A stretch of 64,000 bases of DNA from positions 1,240,001 through 1,304,000 of the forward strand of contig CP087213.1 in assembly GCA_020912385.1 (NCBI GenBank), written 5' to 3'. A program made the translations under genes and the position numbers. Positions 11,825 through 21,603 of this stretch are shown here, piece by piece. Numbering within the stretch: the stretch's first letter is position 1; the number at the start of each line of letters is the position of its first letter. Under the pieces are notes generated by a model, which searched no databases, had not been told where the DNA came from, and worked only from the letters and a program-made list of their open reading frames with translations. The stretch is from Neofusicoccum parvum (Eukaryota > Ascomycota > Dothideomycetes > Botryosphaeriales > Botryosphaeriaceae).

Positions 11825-13804
11825 CTATTCCTCGTCCGAGGACTCGGCCTCCTCCTCCTTGGCATCCTTCTTAGCGGACTTCTTCTTCTTCTTCTTGTTC
11901 TTGGGCTTCGCGCTGGTGGCCTTGCCAACCGGCTGCTCAAGGATCTTGAGGATCTCCTCGTCAGTGATCTTCTTATCCGACTTCAGCTTCTCGAGATCGG
12001 GGCTCGGAGGCGCGGTAAGACGGGTAATGCCGTTCTTCGTGATGGCTGCGTCCCAAGTCAGCATCTGTACCCCTGAATAATCCTCTCAAAACGGGTCAAA
12101 GGAGAAGGAGCAAGAGAGCCAGTGAGCTGAGACCACAATGTAAGCGCCGGGTGCAGCAGTAGCGCCTCCATGCGAAACTGAAGCATCTATCCGGATAGGA
12201 AAGTGCTCTCGCGTCTTGGTAGGATCCTTTCGGGCGAATGCATCAATCCTATTTGGCAAGCCCGGCAAGTTTCGGCGAAATCCCACGAAGTGGCTCAACT
12301 TTCAAGACCGTCGGCGATAATGGAAGCATTAACACAGAATGGACTCAAAACCTGGCGCCTACGCTCTTTGGCGTTCGCAATGGCTTCTGGTACAGAGCCT
12401 TTGGAGCACCTTCCCGTCGTCTTGCTCCGAACCTTCGGCAGGGCAGGGTAAAACAGGGAGAGAGCTCTAGTTCGTGTCCTCTCCCTCAGGATGACACGTG
12501 GAACCACGCCACGGAGAAATGTGGAAATGCAGCTCTCTGGAGTGGCTCTCTTGCCCTTGTGGGAAGTTGAGGGGAAATTGTTCAACTTACCAATGGTGGA
12601 CAGGACTCTGCCAACAGCTTCGTTGTCCTTGTCTCCAACGACCTCATACTGCCTCAGAACGCCACCGCGGACGCACTCGACGACACCAACCTTAGCAGCG
12701 CGCTCATCCTCGAGCTGGCGCAAGCTGAAAGGGAAGTTGCCGAACTTCTTTACAATCTCCGACAGGGTAGCCCTGGAGCTGGGACGCTTCAGACCATAGG
12801 TGGTGGTAGTACGGCGGTGGAGAGTAGTGCGGTTGTTCAGAGTTTTGACCTTTCCGGAGCCCAAGCTGACACCCACTTCGACACCCCAAACATCGCCAAC
12901 CTCGGGAACGCCCTCACCCCTGACACCCTCGCCCGGAGCGAGGATGATCTTCTTCTCGCCTTCAATCTCTGACCGACCAAAGACCCACGAGGTAGTGCTC
13001 TCGACCAGGTTGCAATCAAAGCTCTTGACAACCTTCTCGAGCATATGCGTCATCTGGGTCTGGGTGTAGGGCTTCTGGGCCTGAGCCTTCTTCTTCTCTT
13101 CGTCGGTGCCGGATGCGAGAGTGCCCGGGGGAAGCATAAGCCTCAGGAGGAGCTCGTTTGCGTAGTAGGTCGCAAGCAGCAGATCGGCCTGGCGACTGGG
13201 GATGACATCGTCCTTGTGCTCGTGGGAGGGGATGATGATGGTATCGCAGACGATGGTGCCGAGGTTGTCAATCTGAGCGCCTAGCTGGATCTTGATGACA
13301 TCGCCGGGCTTAAGAGTCTGCTCGGCCTCCTCGGTGTCGGACTTGAGAGGGGTGTAGGGCGTGACGTAGGAGCTGGGCGAGACGGTGGTCGGGTGGGCAA
13401 TACCCTTGGGGATCTTCTTGCCCTTGTAGACGCTGGAAACCTTCTCTTCCAAGAGCTTGTCGCCGCGCTCGCAGACGTCGATGATCTTAGCGCCCTCAAC
13501 ACACCATCCTGCCCACTGCGTCAATATGAAGTTGTGGGGTGACCGCTGGGAACGGCGCTAGCACGGCAGAGGGAGCGCACCGGTCACGGTCTCGAGAACA
13601 GCCTGGGAGATCTTGGCGGCCTCCTTGTACTTGGTGAGGGTGTCGGGGTTGTTGAGCGTGTAGTCTGCGGGCCTGTCAGTGCGTGTCCGAACCATTGGAA
13701 GCTGGCCGTCGCAAGCTGCGTCGTGCTATGACGTAGCGGGCAGGTGCGCGAACAGCTCGTGCAACGACCATTGCGTACATACCGATGTCGGCGGAGTCAG
13801 CCAT
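11825..13804 (-). CDS. EBP1/PA2G4 (curved DNA-binding protein Cdb4-like) pita-bread-fold protein
   Basis: Methionine-aminopeptidase-fold protein without peptidase activity. Relatives (human PA2G4/EBP1, yeast Arx1, S. pombe Cdb4) bind ribosomes or act in ribosome biogenesis. Exons: 13804-13783 (22 nt), 13664-13581, 13508-12591 and 12072-11825, 423 residues. The N-terminus reads MADSADI|DYTLNNPDTLTKYK, followed by AGWCVEGAKIIDVCERGD, IAHPTTVSP, KPGDVIKIQLGAQID and the late FGNFPFSLRQLEDERAAKVGVVEC. The tail is Lys-rich (KKKKKK) then acidic, ending SSDEE, as in EBP1. Intron 3 (12073-12590) is 518 nt, far longer than others here. The tiny first exon was found from the family N-terminus and a GTATGT donor. 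It shares a 436-bp divergent promoter with the EEP gene. Confidence 0.88.
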
Positions 13805-14240
13805 GTTTGCAGACGGTGCGGCAGCGTCGAAATCGAGGGTTGGAGGTGGGTTGGAGTGCGAGACAACGAAGGGCGGGGTTGGAGGTAGAGAAGTCGTTTG
13901 ACGACCAGCCCCACTATGATAGCAATTTCTGTGTGGAGGCAAGAGGTTCCTGACGTCCACTCGCTTACGAGTAGCCCGAGCCCAACCAAGGCCTTGCCTC
14001 GGGCCTCCCCCCGCCGCCCGCCGCCCGCCGCCTAGCTGCATCCATCCCGCCATCCGTATTACCTGCTTCGGTGCACCCAGCGCACATCATGTCATCTGAT
14101 TCAATATTGTGCTCCCCGCCTCCGCCTCCGCCGCTCCCCGCGGCTGGCCATTGAGTGCTGGTGAGTATTTCAGAGTCCTCGAGAGCCCCGGCTGCACCCT
14201 GCTCCAGCGCCAGACGCCATCAGCTCGACTCGTCCCCGCC
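13805..14240. promoter_or_regulatory. Divergent promoter between EBP1-like and EEP genes
   Basis: A 436-bp interval separates two start codons pointing away from each other. It holds a short GC-rich tandem of CCGCC/GCCC units (about 14007-14034). No specific factor site is assigned. Confidence 0.55.
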
Positions 14241-15158
14241 ATGAGGAGCTTCTACACCCTCCCGCTACGCGTCATCTCGCACAACATTCGCTATGCGACC
14301 ACGAGCCCGTTCAAGGGTGAGGAGCTGTGGCCGGTCAGAGCCCCAAGGCTGCTGAGCGAGCTGCGCTTCCACACTACCTACAACCAGGAATCGTTCATCT
14401 GCATGCAGGAGGTCCTGCACAGTCAGCTTGTCAACATATTGACCGGCTTGAACAACGATACCTCCCGCAATGCGAGCTACATCGAAGTTGACCCGGCCCC
14501 GCAATCGGATGAGTGGACGTACATCGGCGTCGGCCGCGACGACGGCAAACAGGCCGGAGAATACTCACCCATTTTCTATCGCCCCGCGATCTGGCAACTC
14601 GAAGACTCGAAATCAATTTGGCTGTCCGAGACCCCGGATGTGCCGTCCAAGGGCTGGGATGCTGCAAGTATTCGGATCCTGACCGTCGGCCGCTTCCGGC
14701 ATCGCGCGAGCAGGAGACAGGTGCTCATGCTGTGCACCCATCTTGACGACCAGGGTGCCGTTTCGAGGCAGAAGTCTGCGGAGCTGATCACCACTTTCGT
14801 CCGTGACTATTTGCACCAATACGGGAATGCAACTGAGCTTCCAGTCATCCTTGCCGGCGACTTCAACAGCGAGCCAACAGAAGAAGCATACCAGTATCTC
14901 AACGGCCCGTCGTCACTGCTTAGAGACACCAGAGAGCGCATACTACCGGAGAGACGGTATGGAGATGAGAACACCTTCACTGGGTTCAGTGAGGAGGACG
15001 GACCGCCGAAACGCATCGATTTCATCTTTGCAGGACCGCTGGATAACGCGACGTTCGATGTTACCGCCACTAAGGGATACGCGGTGCTTTCGAACAGGTT
15101 TGACGACGGGGTTTACATCAGTGACCACAGAGCTGTAGTTGGCGATTTTGTGTTGTGA
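14241..15158 (+). CDS. Endonuclease/exonuclease/phosphatase (EEP) superfamily protein
   Basis: Single-exon, 305-residue metal-dependent phosphoesterase of the EEP fold (DNase I, exonuclease III and inositol-phosphatase relatives). Visible motifs: SHNIRY (residues 13-18, with the metal-site Asn15), MQEVL (Glu57), CTHLDD (165-170), ILAGDFNSEP (203-212, Asp207 and Asn209), RIDFIF (258-263) and ISDHRAVV (Asp295-His296). Together these form a complete active site. The start is the first in-frame ATG; the frame continues upstream to 14109 without an ATG, and a GTGAGT near 14160 could belong to a 5' exon. No convincing signal peptide. The substrate cannot be told from sequence; similar fungal proteins are annotated only as EEP-domain proteins. 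Confidence 0.85.
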   Translation: MRSFYTLPLRVISHNIRYATTSPFKGEELWPVRAPRLLSELRFHTTYNQESFICMQEVLHSQLVNILTGLNNDTSRNASYIEVDPAPQSDEWTYIGVGRDDGKQAGEYSPIFYRPAIWQLEDSKSIWLSETPDVPSKGWDAASIRILTVGRFRHRASRRQVLMLCTHLDDQGAVSRQKSAELITTFVRDYLHQYGNATELPVILAGDFNSEPTEEAYQYLNGPSSLLRDTRERILPERRYGDENTFTGFSEEDGPPKRIDFIFAGPLDNATFDVTATKGYAVLSNRFDDGVYISDHRAVVGDFVL

Positions 15159-15427
15159 ACTGGGCTAGGTCCATAGAAAATCCATCTGTATCATCTACGA
15201 AAGCACACTATGCATGCAACCAACAGCAAAGCTAATGGGGTATAGAGCGCGATAGCAAACGAGAGCATGCGCCCCATAAGATCGTAAGAGATCGTCAGAG
15301 CGCATCCACACAAAATTCATATCCACCATGTCCTCGTGCGAAGCGCAGTCATCCGAATGAGTTTGCCGTAACCGTACCAGCAATTTTGCGTCCAGACGAG
15401 AGGTTGCGGTTGCCAATGCATAGACAA

Positions 15428-16651
15428 TTAGCGGAACATATCCGCAATCGACCTCTGCTTTCCCTTGGATTTGGGTGGAGATGGCTGCATTTCCTCCGCT
15501 TTCCGCTTGGAAGCTCGGCTTTCGTCCTTAAGCATTGTTTTGCTTGAGTAAAGACTTGCGGGTATGTTGAACTCGTTCCCTGAGTTCAGCTGGAGGTATG
15601 TGTACGCGTCCATCTTGTACCATATTCCTCGTGCGTCATCTCGGTTCGATACCAGGCCCATATCTACCAGTGCTAGCAGCACACGACGAACATCGACAAC
15701 ATCGAAGCAGTCTCTTGTATAGATGACGATCACACCACACGGCTCTGTCTTGTTGAGACTCTTTGTCGCAACTTTCGCCGAGTGACCGAGCCGGTTTTCC
15801 AGCACAGCGAAACAGACTTGCTTCCAGAATCTTGGAATGTCGTCCCAAGGAGGAAAGATGAGCCACTGAACCGACTGTTAGCACTAGCTCAACCTGTAGA
15901 ATATAGTGGCAACAACCTTGCCGCACACGACGTGCGTCTCGCGGGCGAGTTCTGCTATTTGTTGCTTGAGCTTCTCCCGGTCTTTAGTGAGCTTTCCTGT
16001 GATAACACCCTTCCTCATACCAGGGTTCTGCTTCTCTAGTTCGGCCCTCTTCCTACGATAATCGTCAAGGAGATCATCACCCGTGTCGGTGAAGGTCTGG
16101 ATATCAGGATCTCGCTCTGATTGGGCCGACGTGTTCGGATTGTCAATCCAGAACCAATCGATACCAGACTCCTCCATTACGGTTGTATGCGGAGGACAGC
16201 GCTTCAGAAATTCAGAGACGGTCTCTGTTGATTGGTACCAGAGGTCGTTGCCTTTGCACAGGTCGATGAGCAACTGTCCCCACTGGCTAGTACCAGATTT
16301 TGTTACCTTCGTGCGGGTAGACGAGCTCTCTCGACTCAGCGGAGGCTGCATCATTCTTCGTGCAATCGAGGGCTGGAGGTGGACGCGCGGCGACACGTGC
16401 TTTGTGAGCAATCGTGGAAACGAGACTATCATGAGAAGACCAGTATTTGGAGGCATTGACAGAGTTGATGTGCTCCTCAAGCACGTCGATAGTCTCATCG
16501 TCCCCTAAAAGCAAAGAACGAGGCGTTAGAGTGTTCGGGTGAGGAGTGGTTGACGACAACTGAGCAGCCGTCCTGATGCTGCATTACCGTAGAAGCTCGA
16601 CTCATCAGAAATCCAGCCTTCACCTGACACCAAAGCCTCCGCGGGCGGCAT
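15428..16651 (-). CDS. DUF1917 (BLES03/C11orf68-like) protein
   Basis: Conserved protein of unknown biochemical role related to human C11orf68 (Pfam DUF1917). Exons: 16651-16588, 16504-16307, 16251-15917 and 15865-15428, 344 residues. Family-like features are the N-terminal WISDESSFYGDDETI, YPHEGNDLWYQSTETVSEFLKRCPP, DWFWIDNP, a charged linker, GKWLIFPPWDDIPRFWK, a long segment with VIVIYTRDCFDVVDVRRVL, and IWYKMDAYTYL. The C-terminus is basic (KSKGKQRSIADMF) and could bind a partner or direct nuclear import. The 55-nt intron 2 (16252-16306) ends in AAG, and its 5' end resembles the start of exon 3. Intron 3 has a weak GTTGTT donor. It shares a 226-bp divergent promoter with PRI1. Confidence 0.75.
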
Positions 16652-16877
16652 TTTGACGGCGTATTGCCTTCAGCCGCATTCCAGAGACGGCGTCAGCTGG
16701 CGTGTTTCACAAGTTGGGCATCGAAAATGGCGGAGTTGACGGAAGCTTGTCCGGGGTCTGGTGCACGGGCCTTCATGACGCGACGCGCTCGCGTCTTCCT
16801 CCTCCGACGGCGCGCAGGGCCGGTCGCAACTCTTTCCAGCAGCCGTCCTGCAGAACTCCAGAACAGCGCACCCCAAA
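16652..16877. promoter_or_regulatory. Short divergent promoter, DUF1917 gene / PRI1
   Basis: Only 226 bp separate the two start codons. It contains three ACGCG cores in 17 bp (see the separate entry), suggesting cell-cycle control of at least PRI1. Confidence 0.6.
16778..16794 (+). promoter_or_regulatory. Cluster of MCB-like ACGCG cores upstream of PRI1
   Basis: ACGCG at 16778-16782 and 16783-16787 and its complement CGCGT at 16790-16794 lie 84-100 bp before the PRI1 start. ACGCG is the core of the MluI cell-cycle box bound by MBF, the G1/S regulator of replication genes in yeasts. Seen: the motifs. Inferred: the function. Confidence 0.45.
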
Positions 16878-18497
16878 ATGCCGCACTCAGTCACGCCAGG
16901 ATCTTCGCAAGGGGAGGATGTTGACCTCCCTGACGCGCCAGCTACCCATGAAGCACCCAGCCAGACTGTCGAGGCCGAAGAGAACAACAGGGCATTGGAG
17001 GAAATGCTGGATGCGGAGGACTCAGACGAAGAGTTCTCGTCCTCCGCTGTGCCGCAGGAGACGGCGTACGTTCGTCGGGGCCAGTCGAGACCCAGGACCT
17101 CACTGATGGCTCCGTAGGAAACCTGCGCCAGCTGCCAGCTACTCCGATCCAGAGACTATGCGAGCTTTCTACCAGCGCCTCTTTCCCTTTCGATACCTTT
17201 TCCAGTGGCTGAACCACTCACCGTCTCCGTCGACCGACTTTGCCCACCGCGAATTTGCATTCACTTTGCAAAACGATGCATACCTTCGCTACCAGTCCTT
17301 CCCGACCGCAGACCTGTGCGTACAGTGGTCACTACTTACTGCATGGCCAAACTGACAAGCAGTATAGTCTCCGCAAACAGTGTGTGCAGATGAACCCATC
17401 ACGTTTCGAGATCGGGCCCGTATACTCTACAAATCCTAGAGATCGCAAGTCTTTGCGCAAAGCAACAGCCTTCAAGCCAATTTCCAAGGAACTTGTCTTC
17501 GATATTGATATGACTGATTACGACGAGATCAGAACTTGCTGCACTGGCGCTAATATTTGTCACCAGTGCTGGTCATTCATCACCATGGCAATCAAAGTTG
17601 TTGATGTAGCACTCAAGGAGGACTTTGGCTTCAAACACATTCTGTGGGTGTATTCTGGACGTCGTGGTGCTCACGCTTGGGTATGCGACAAGCGCGCAAG
17701 GGACATGGATGATCAGAAGAGGAGGTCGATCGCAGGCTATCTAGAGCTGCTAAAGGGAGGCGACCAAGGCGGAAAGAAGGTGAACGTGAAGAGGCCGTTG
17801 CACCCGCATCTTGAGTGCGTTCCTAACGATCCGCGCGACTTGAGCGAGCTTCACTAACGACGCTCACAGGCGAAGTCTCAAAATTCTACGGGCGCACTTC
17901 CAGACGAATGTCCTTCTCGAGCAGGACCCTTGGGCGTCGCCCGAAAAGTCGGCCCGCCTCCTCTCTCTCATCCCCGACAGACAGCTTGCAGCAGCTCTGC
18001 AGAAAAAATGGGACTCTGCGCCATCGCGGCCATCATCACAGAAGTGGGCCGATATTGACACGCTCGCTTCTTCCGGTGCCTCGAGCACACTTGACCCCAA
18101 GGCACTGAAAGAAGCCAAGCAGGATATCCTTCTCGAGTACACTTATCCGCGACTCGACGCGGAGGTGTCCAAGAAGCTCAACCATCTGCTCAAGTCTCCA
18201 TTTGTTGTTCATCCCGGTACGGGAAGAGTGTGCGTGCCCATTGACACTCGGAATGTAGAGGAGTTCGATCCGCTGGGTGTGCCCACGGTCACCGAATTGT
18301 TGGGCGAGATCGACGAGTGGGCTCGGGCGAACGCAGGCTCAATGGAAACGGATGATGCGGCAAAGAAGATGCCCGACTGGGAGAAGACGAGGCTGCGGCC
18401 ATACGTCGAGTTTTTCCGAGGGTTCGTCAACGGGGTGATGAAGGACGAGAAGGCTAGCAAGAGAGGCCGGGAGGAGGCGGACGGCATGGAGTTCTGA
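16878..18497 (+). CDS. PRI1: DNA primase catalytic (small) subunit
   Basis: Catalytic subunit of the DNA polymerase alpha-primase complex; makes the RNA part of replication primers in the nucleus. Exons: 16878-17065, 17118-17315, 17368-17814 and 17870-18497, 486 residues. Motifs: YRRLFPF-type FYQRLFPFRYLFQWL, REFAFTL, QSFPTADLLRKQ, RFEIGPVY, ELVFDIDMTDYD (catalytic Asp residues), the zinc-binding CC...C...CWSF, WVYSGRRGAHAWVCD, RPLHPHLERSLKILR and the C-terminal EYTYPRLDAEVSKKLNHLLKSPF with HPGTGRVCVPID. The acidic, disordered first 60 residues precede the primase fold. The splice at 17316 was set by family continuity (ADL|LRKQ). Length is slightly above yeast Pri1 (409). Assignment is very secure. 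Confidence 0.95.
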
Positions 18498-19770
18498 GGC
18501 GGCGGGAGGTGCAGACAATCGACCGGGTTGGGTTAATAGCCAGGGGACTGTGCACACAGGTGGGCGGGGTTTCGCTGTTTGGGTTTTTACTGCAGATCTA
18601 TGGGTCTCACAACTGGGTCACGGCATTATTGAATTTGGGAAGGCGTGTACGGACCGGAGATATGGTTAAGCGGTGGATCTCAATGGGAGCAATGATTCAG
18701 GGCGGTTGTCCAGATTGCTGCTGCGGCTGCCAAGCGAATTCCAAATCGACGGCAGCCGGAATCGCGCAGCCCGAGCGCGGGATAGCGAGCTGCAGGACAG
18801 TGCCAGAAGAAGCAGGAATGCAATTTTGCTGCAGACGAGCGGTGGCAGGGTTTAGAGTGTGGTGTTCTCAATCAGGTGGTGCACTGTTCGGACTTTCCAT
18901 CCCAAGAGGGAGCATCCGGCCTCCCAGGCAGCTCGCTTTCGCATTTGCGCAGTGGCCAATGAGAGGGGCAGCCGGCAGGCCGTCCAGCCCTTGACGCTCC
19001 GTCATTGCGGACGCCCACGGGACGTACCGCGGCGCGGGAAAGACCGTCTGGGATGGCCGTTCGTGCAGACCGAGTGCGAGTAAAGAGTGACAATCTGCGG
19101 TGTGTAGTGGATTTAAAGACGTGCTGCCCCCGAGCGTCGCTGGGCTCCCGCGGGCCTCCAGCGTCCCTCCAACCGCCCGATTGGGGCGCGCCGACCATGT
19201 CAGCTGCCGGGGGCGGTCGCTGCCATCTTGTCGCTCCTATTAGGAGGCCGCTGCGCGCGAGGTGAGCCGGCCGCGCGCTGTACGACTGATGATGCCCTCC
19301 TGCTCTCTCCTCAGCTGGCAGCCTGGCCTGCGCAGGCGCAGCCCGGCCGCGGCCCTCGACCCAGCGACCCAGCGACCCAGCGACCCAGCGGCCCAGCGAC
19401 CCAGCGACCCCCACGCCGGCGAGCTGAGCATCAGGCCCTCGTGCGCCGGCCGCGCTCAGCCTTAAATGCGAGGCTGGCGCTGGAGTCGCCGTCGCGCTTT
19501 TGCTGGTCGCAGTCGCTGTTCTCGGCAGCGGGCCAGGGCCAAGCGTCGAAGATGGGATAACGGGCAGCAGACCTAGCCGAACGATGTGGCACTGTCATTA
19601 GGCATCCCAACAACAGCGACTCACTTCTCACCCGGCGGAGCAGCGCACCGGCAGCGGGCCGCCATCCATCGACTCCGGGGACCCAGCAGCAGCGGGCCAG
19701 CGCCATTCCAACCGTCGACTCGCGCGCCGGCCGCCAGCAGCAGCTCGCGGCGCCGGGCTCGAGAGCAAAA
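18498..19770. other. Intergenic: PRI1 3' flank and promoter of the Zn2Cys6 regulator
   Basis: About 1.27 kb, very GC-rich, with an 8-bp tandem repeat near 19358-19412. No recognisable gene; the open frames on both strands are shadows typical of GC-rich DNA. Confidence 0.5.
19358..19412 (+). repeat. 8-bp tandem repeat (GACCCAGC)n, about 6-7 units
   Basis: Consecutive copies of GACCCAGC, one with a G-for-A change, lie about 360-410 bp upstream of the start of the Zn2Cys6 regulator. A minisatellite-type tract that could vary in length between strains. Confidence 0.8.
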
Positions 19771-21603
19771 ATGCCTCGCTTAGGTAGGGGGAAAGCGTGG
19801 CGGCCGCGGCTGTTCACGGCGCCTTTTGGTTTTCGCGTGACGCGTTGACGGTCTCGAGCAGGGCACAAGAAGAGCCGAAACGGGTGCGTCCAGTGCAAGA
19901 GGCGGCGAGTAAAGGTTGGTGTTTGGCATTCCTCCCCCTCCACCGGTGCTCTGGCATCGTACGATGTCCAGCCAGCGCCCCAAGAGCGGCCGCTGATATC
20001 CCCCCGTGCTTCCAGTGCGACGAGCAGCGGCCCTGCAACCACTGCGCCAGGCACGGCGTGGAGTGCAGTCTCACTCTGCAGGAGGCTGCTCCCCCGCTGC
20101 CGACGCAGCAGGCTTCGTCGTCTGCCTCTCATGCCTCCGGAGACAGCCCCACGAACGCCGCGCCGCAGAGCATTACGTTCTCAAATGTAAGTGTCTCCCG
20201 CCTTCCCCAGACGTGCACTCGCAGCCCGGGCCGCTTGTCCTGGTCTGCCGGCGGCAAGCTGCTTTGGCGGCGCCCTTGAGCCTGACTTTGTGCCACTATC
20301 AATGCCTTCATGAGGGGTTTCCTGGTCCCGGAAATAAGCCTTTATATCCGGCTCTCCAGGATGAGCATCCTTCCTTCCTCACCGCGAAAACCAACCCATC
20401 TGCAAGCACCAACGTCGGGAGAGACCGAGGCTAGAGGCTGCTGACGCCGTGTAGCAGTCCGATCGCGAGCGACTGAAATCCGTCCCGTCGAGCAGCAAGT
20501 CGCAGTCTTCAGAGTCTAGCAAGAATGACACGCCGGTGCTCTCGTGGCCCCCGAGCCAGCAGCCGCCCTCGGACCAGAATCCGTTCAACATGCTGTCACG
20601 GGCCATCACTGAGCGAGACATCATGGGCCGGTTCTCTGACAATGTAGCCGTCATGGATTGGCAGCGGGATCTGCAACTGCTCCACCATTTCTCAACCTAC
20701 ACCGCGCTGACCATGTCCGAAATGGAGAGCATACGACGATGCTACCAGATCACGTACCCTCGTGTCGGCTATTCAAGCAAAGCCGTCTTGCATGGCATCC
20801 TTGGCGTTGCTGCATTGCACCTTGCGCACCTCCACTTGGACCAGCGTGCCAAGTGGCTCGTCATTTCAACCAACCACCAGAACCGGGCCATCAGTGGGTT
20901 CCGCCTCACTCTGCCAACCATTACTCCCGAGAACTGCGACGAACTGTACACGCTATCGAGCTTGACGACAATGTTGCGGTGTGCCTCGTTGCCTTTCCCA
21001 ACGGACCCCCGTCAGCCCGATCCCATCGACGACACGTGCGAAGTGTTCATGCTCATGCGTGGCGTCAACGAGATCTTGAAGACTTCGTACGTCTGGGTGA
21101 TGCAGGGACCCATTTCAGCCATGCTTGTTCCAGAAAGATTGGGCCCGTTCATTCCGTTCGACTCCACGGAGTTGCTTCCGCTGGACGAGTTTGGCATCCA
21201 GGAGCATTTTGACACACTCAAGGCCATTGCATTGGACGACTCCTTCGATCCAGCCATCCGCAAGACTTTACTCCAATCCGTTGCGAGTCTGACCAATTGC
21301 TTCCGCCAGATTGTTGTCCAGCCTCCTGACCGTGAACCTGGCCTCCTCCTGATCTGGCCGATTCGTGTAACGCCGGAGTTCATCTTCCTTATCCGCCAGA
21401 GACACCCCGCGGCACTCATCTTCCTGGCGCATTGGTGCATCGTTTTCCACAACCACGCGAATTTCTGGTGGCTCGGCGACCGTGGACAGCGCCTTGTGAT
21501 GGCCATCGCCGAGCAAATAGAACCGGAATGGAGAGACTATCTTCACTGGCCGATAGAATACGTTTCTGACGATACCAACATCGGCAAGGCAGGTGTCGTT
21601 TGA
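19771..21603 (+). CDS. Zn2Cys6 fungal transcription factor (Upc2-like architecture)
   Basis: Sequence-specific regulator with an N-terminal binuclear zinc cluster and a fungal-specific C-terminal domain. Exons: 19771-19783 (13 nt), 19862-19914, 20016-20186 and 20458-21603, 460 residues. The zinc cluster C13-x2-C16-x6-C23-x5-C29-x2-C32-x6-C39 starts five residues after MPRLG and is split by intron 2. A Ser-rich linker is followed by a regulatory domain (LLHHFSTYTALTMS, HGILGVAALHLA, LIFLAHWCIVFH). GHKKSRNGC and this layout resemble sterol-uptake-control proteins, but targets cannot be inferred. Intron 3 is long (20187-20457, 271 nt). The start is the only ATG that splices into the zinc cluster in frame. 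Confidence 0.85.

Noticed and set aside
12073..12590. C/D-box snoRNA inside the EBP1-like intron
   Set aside because: Only an imperfect C-like box and no suitably placed D box on the sense strand.
16778..16794. CpG-rich cluster first considered as simple GC-rich noise
   Set aside because: The noise explanation was rejected in favour of MCB cores because the three motifs are exact and sit at a typical distance before a replication gene.
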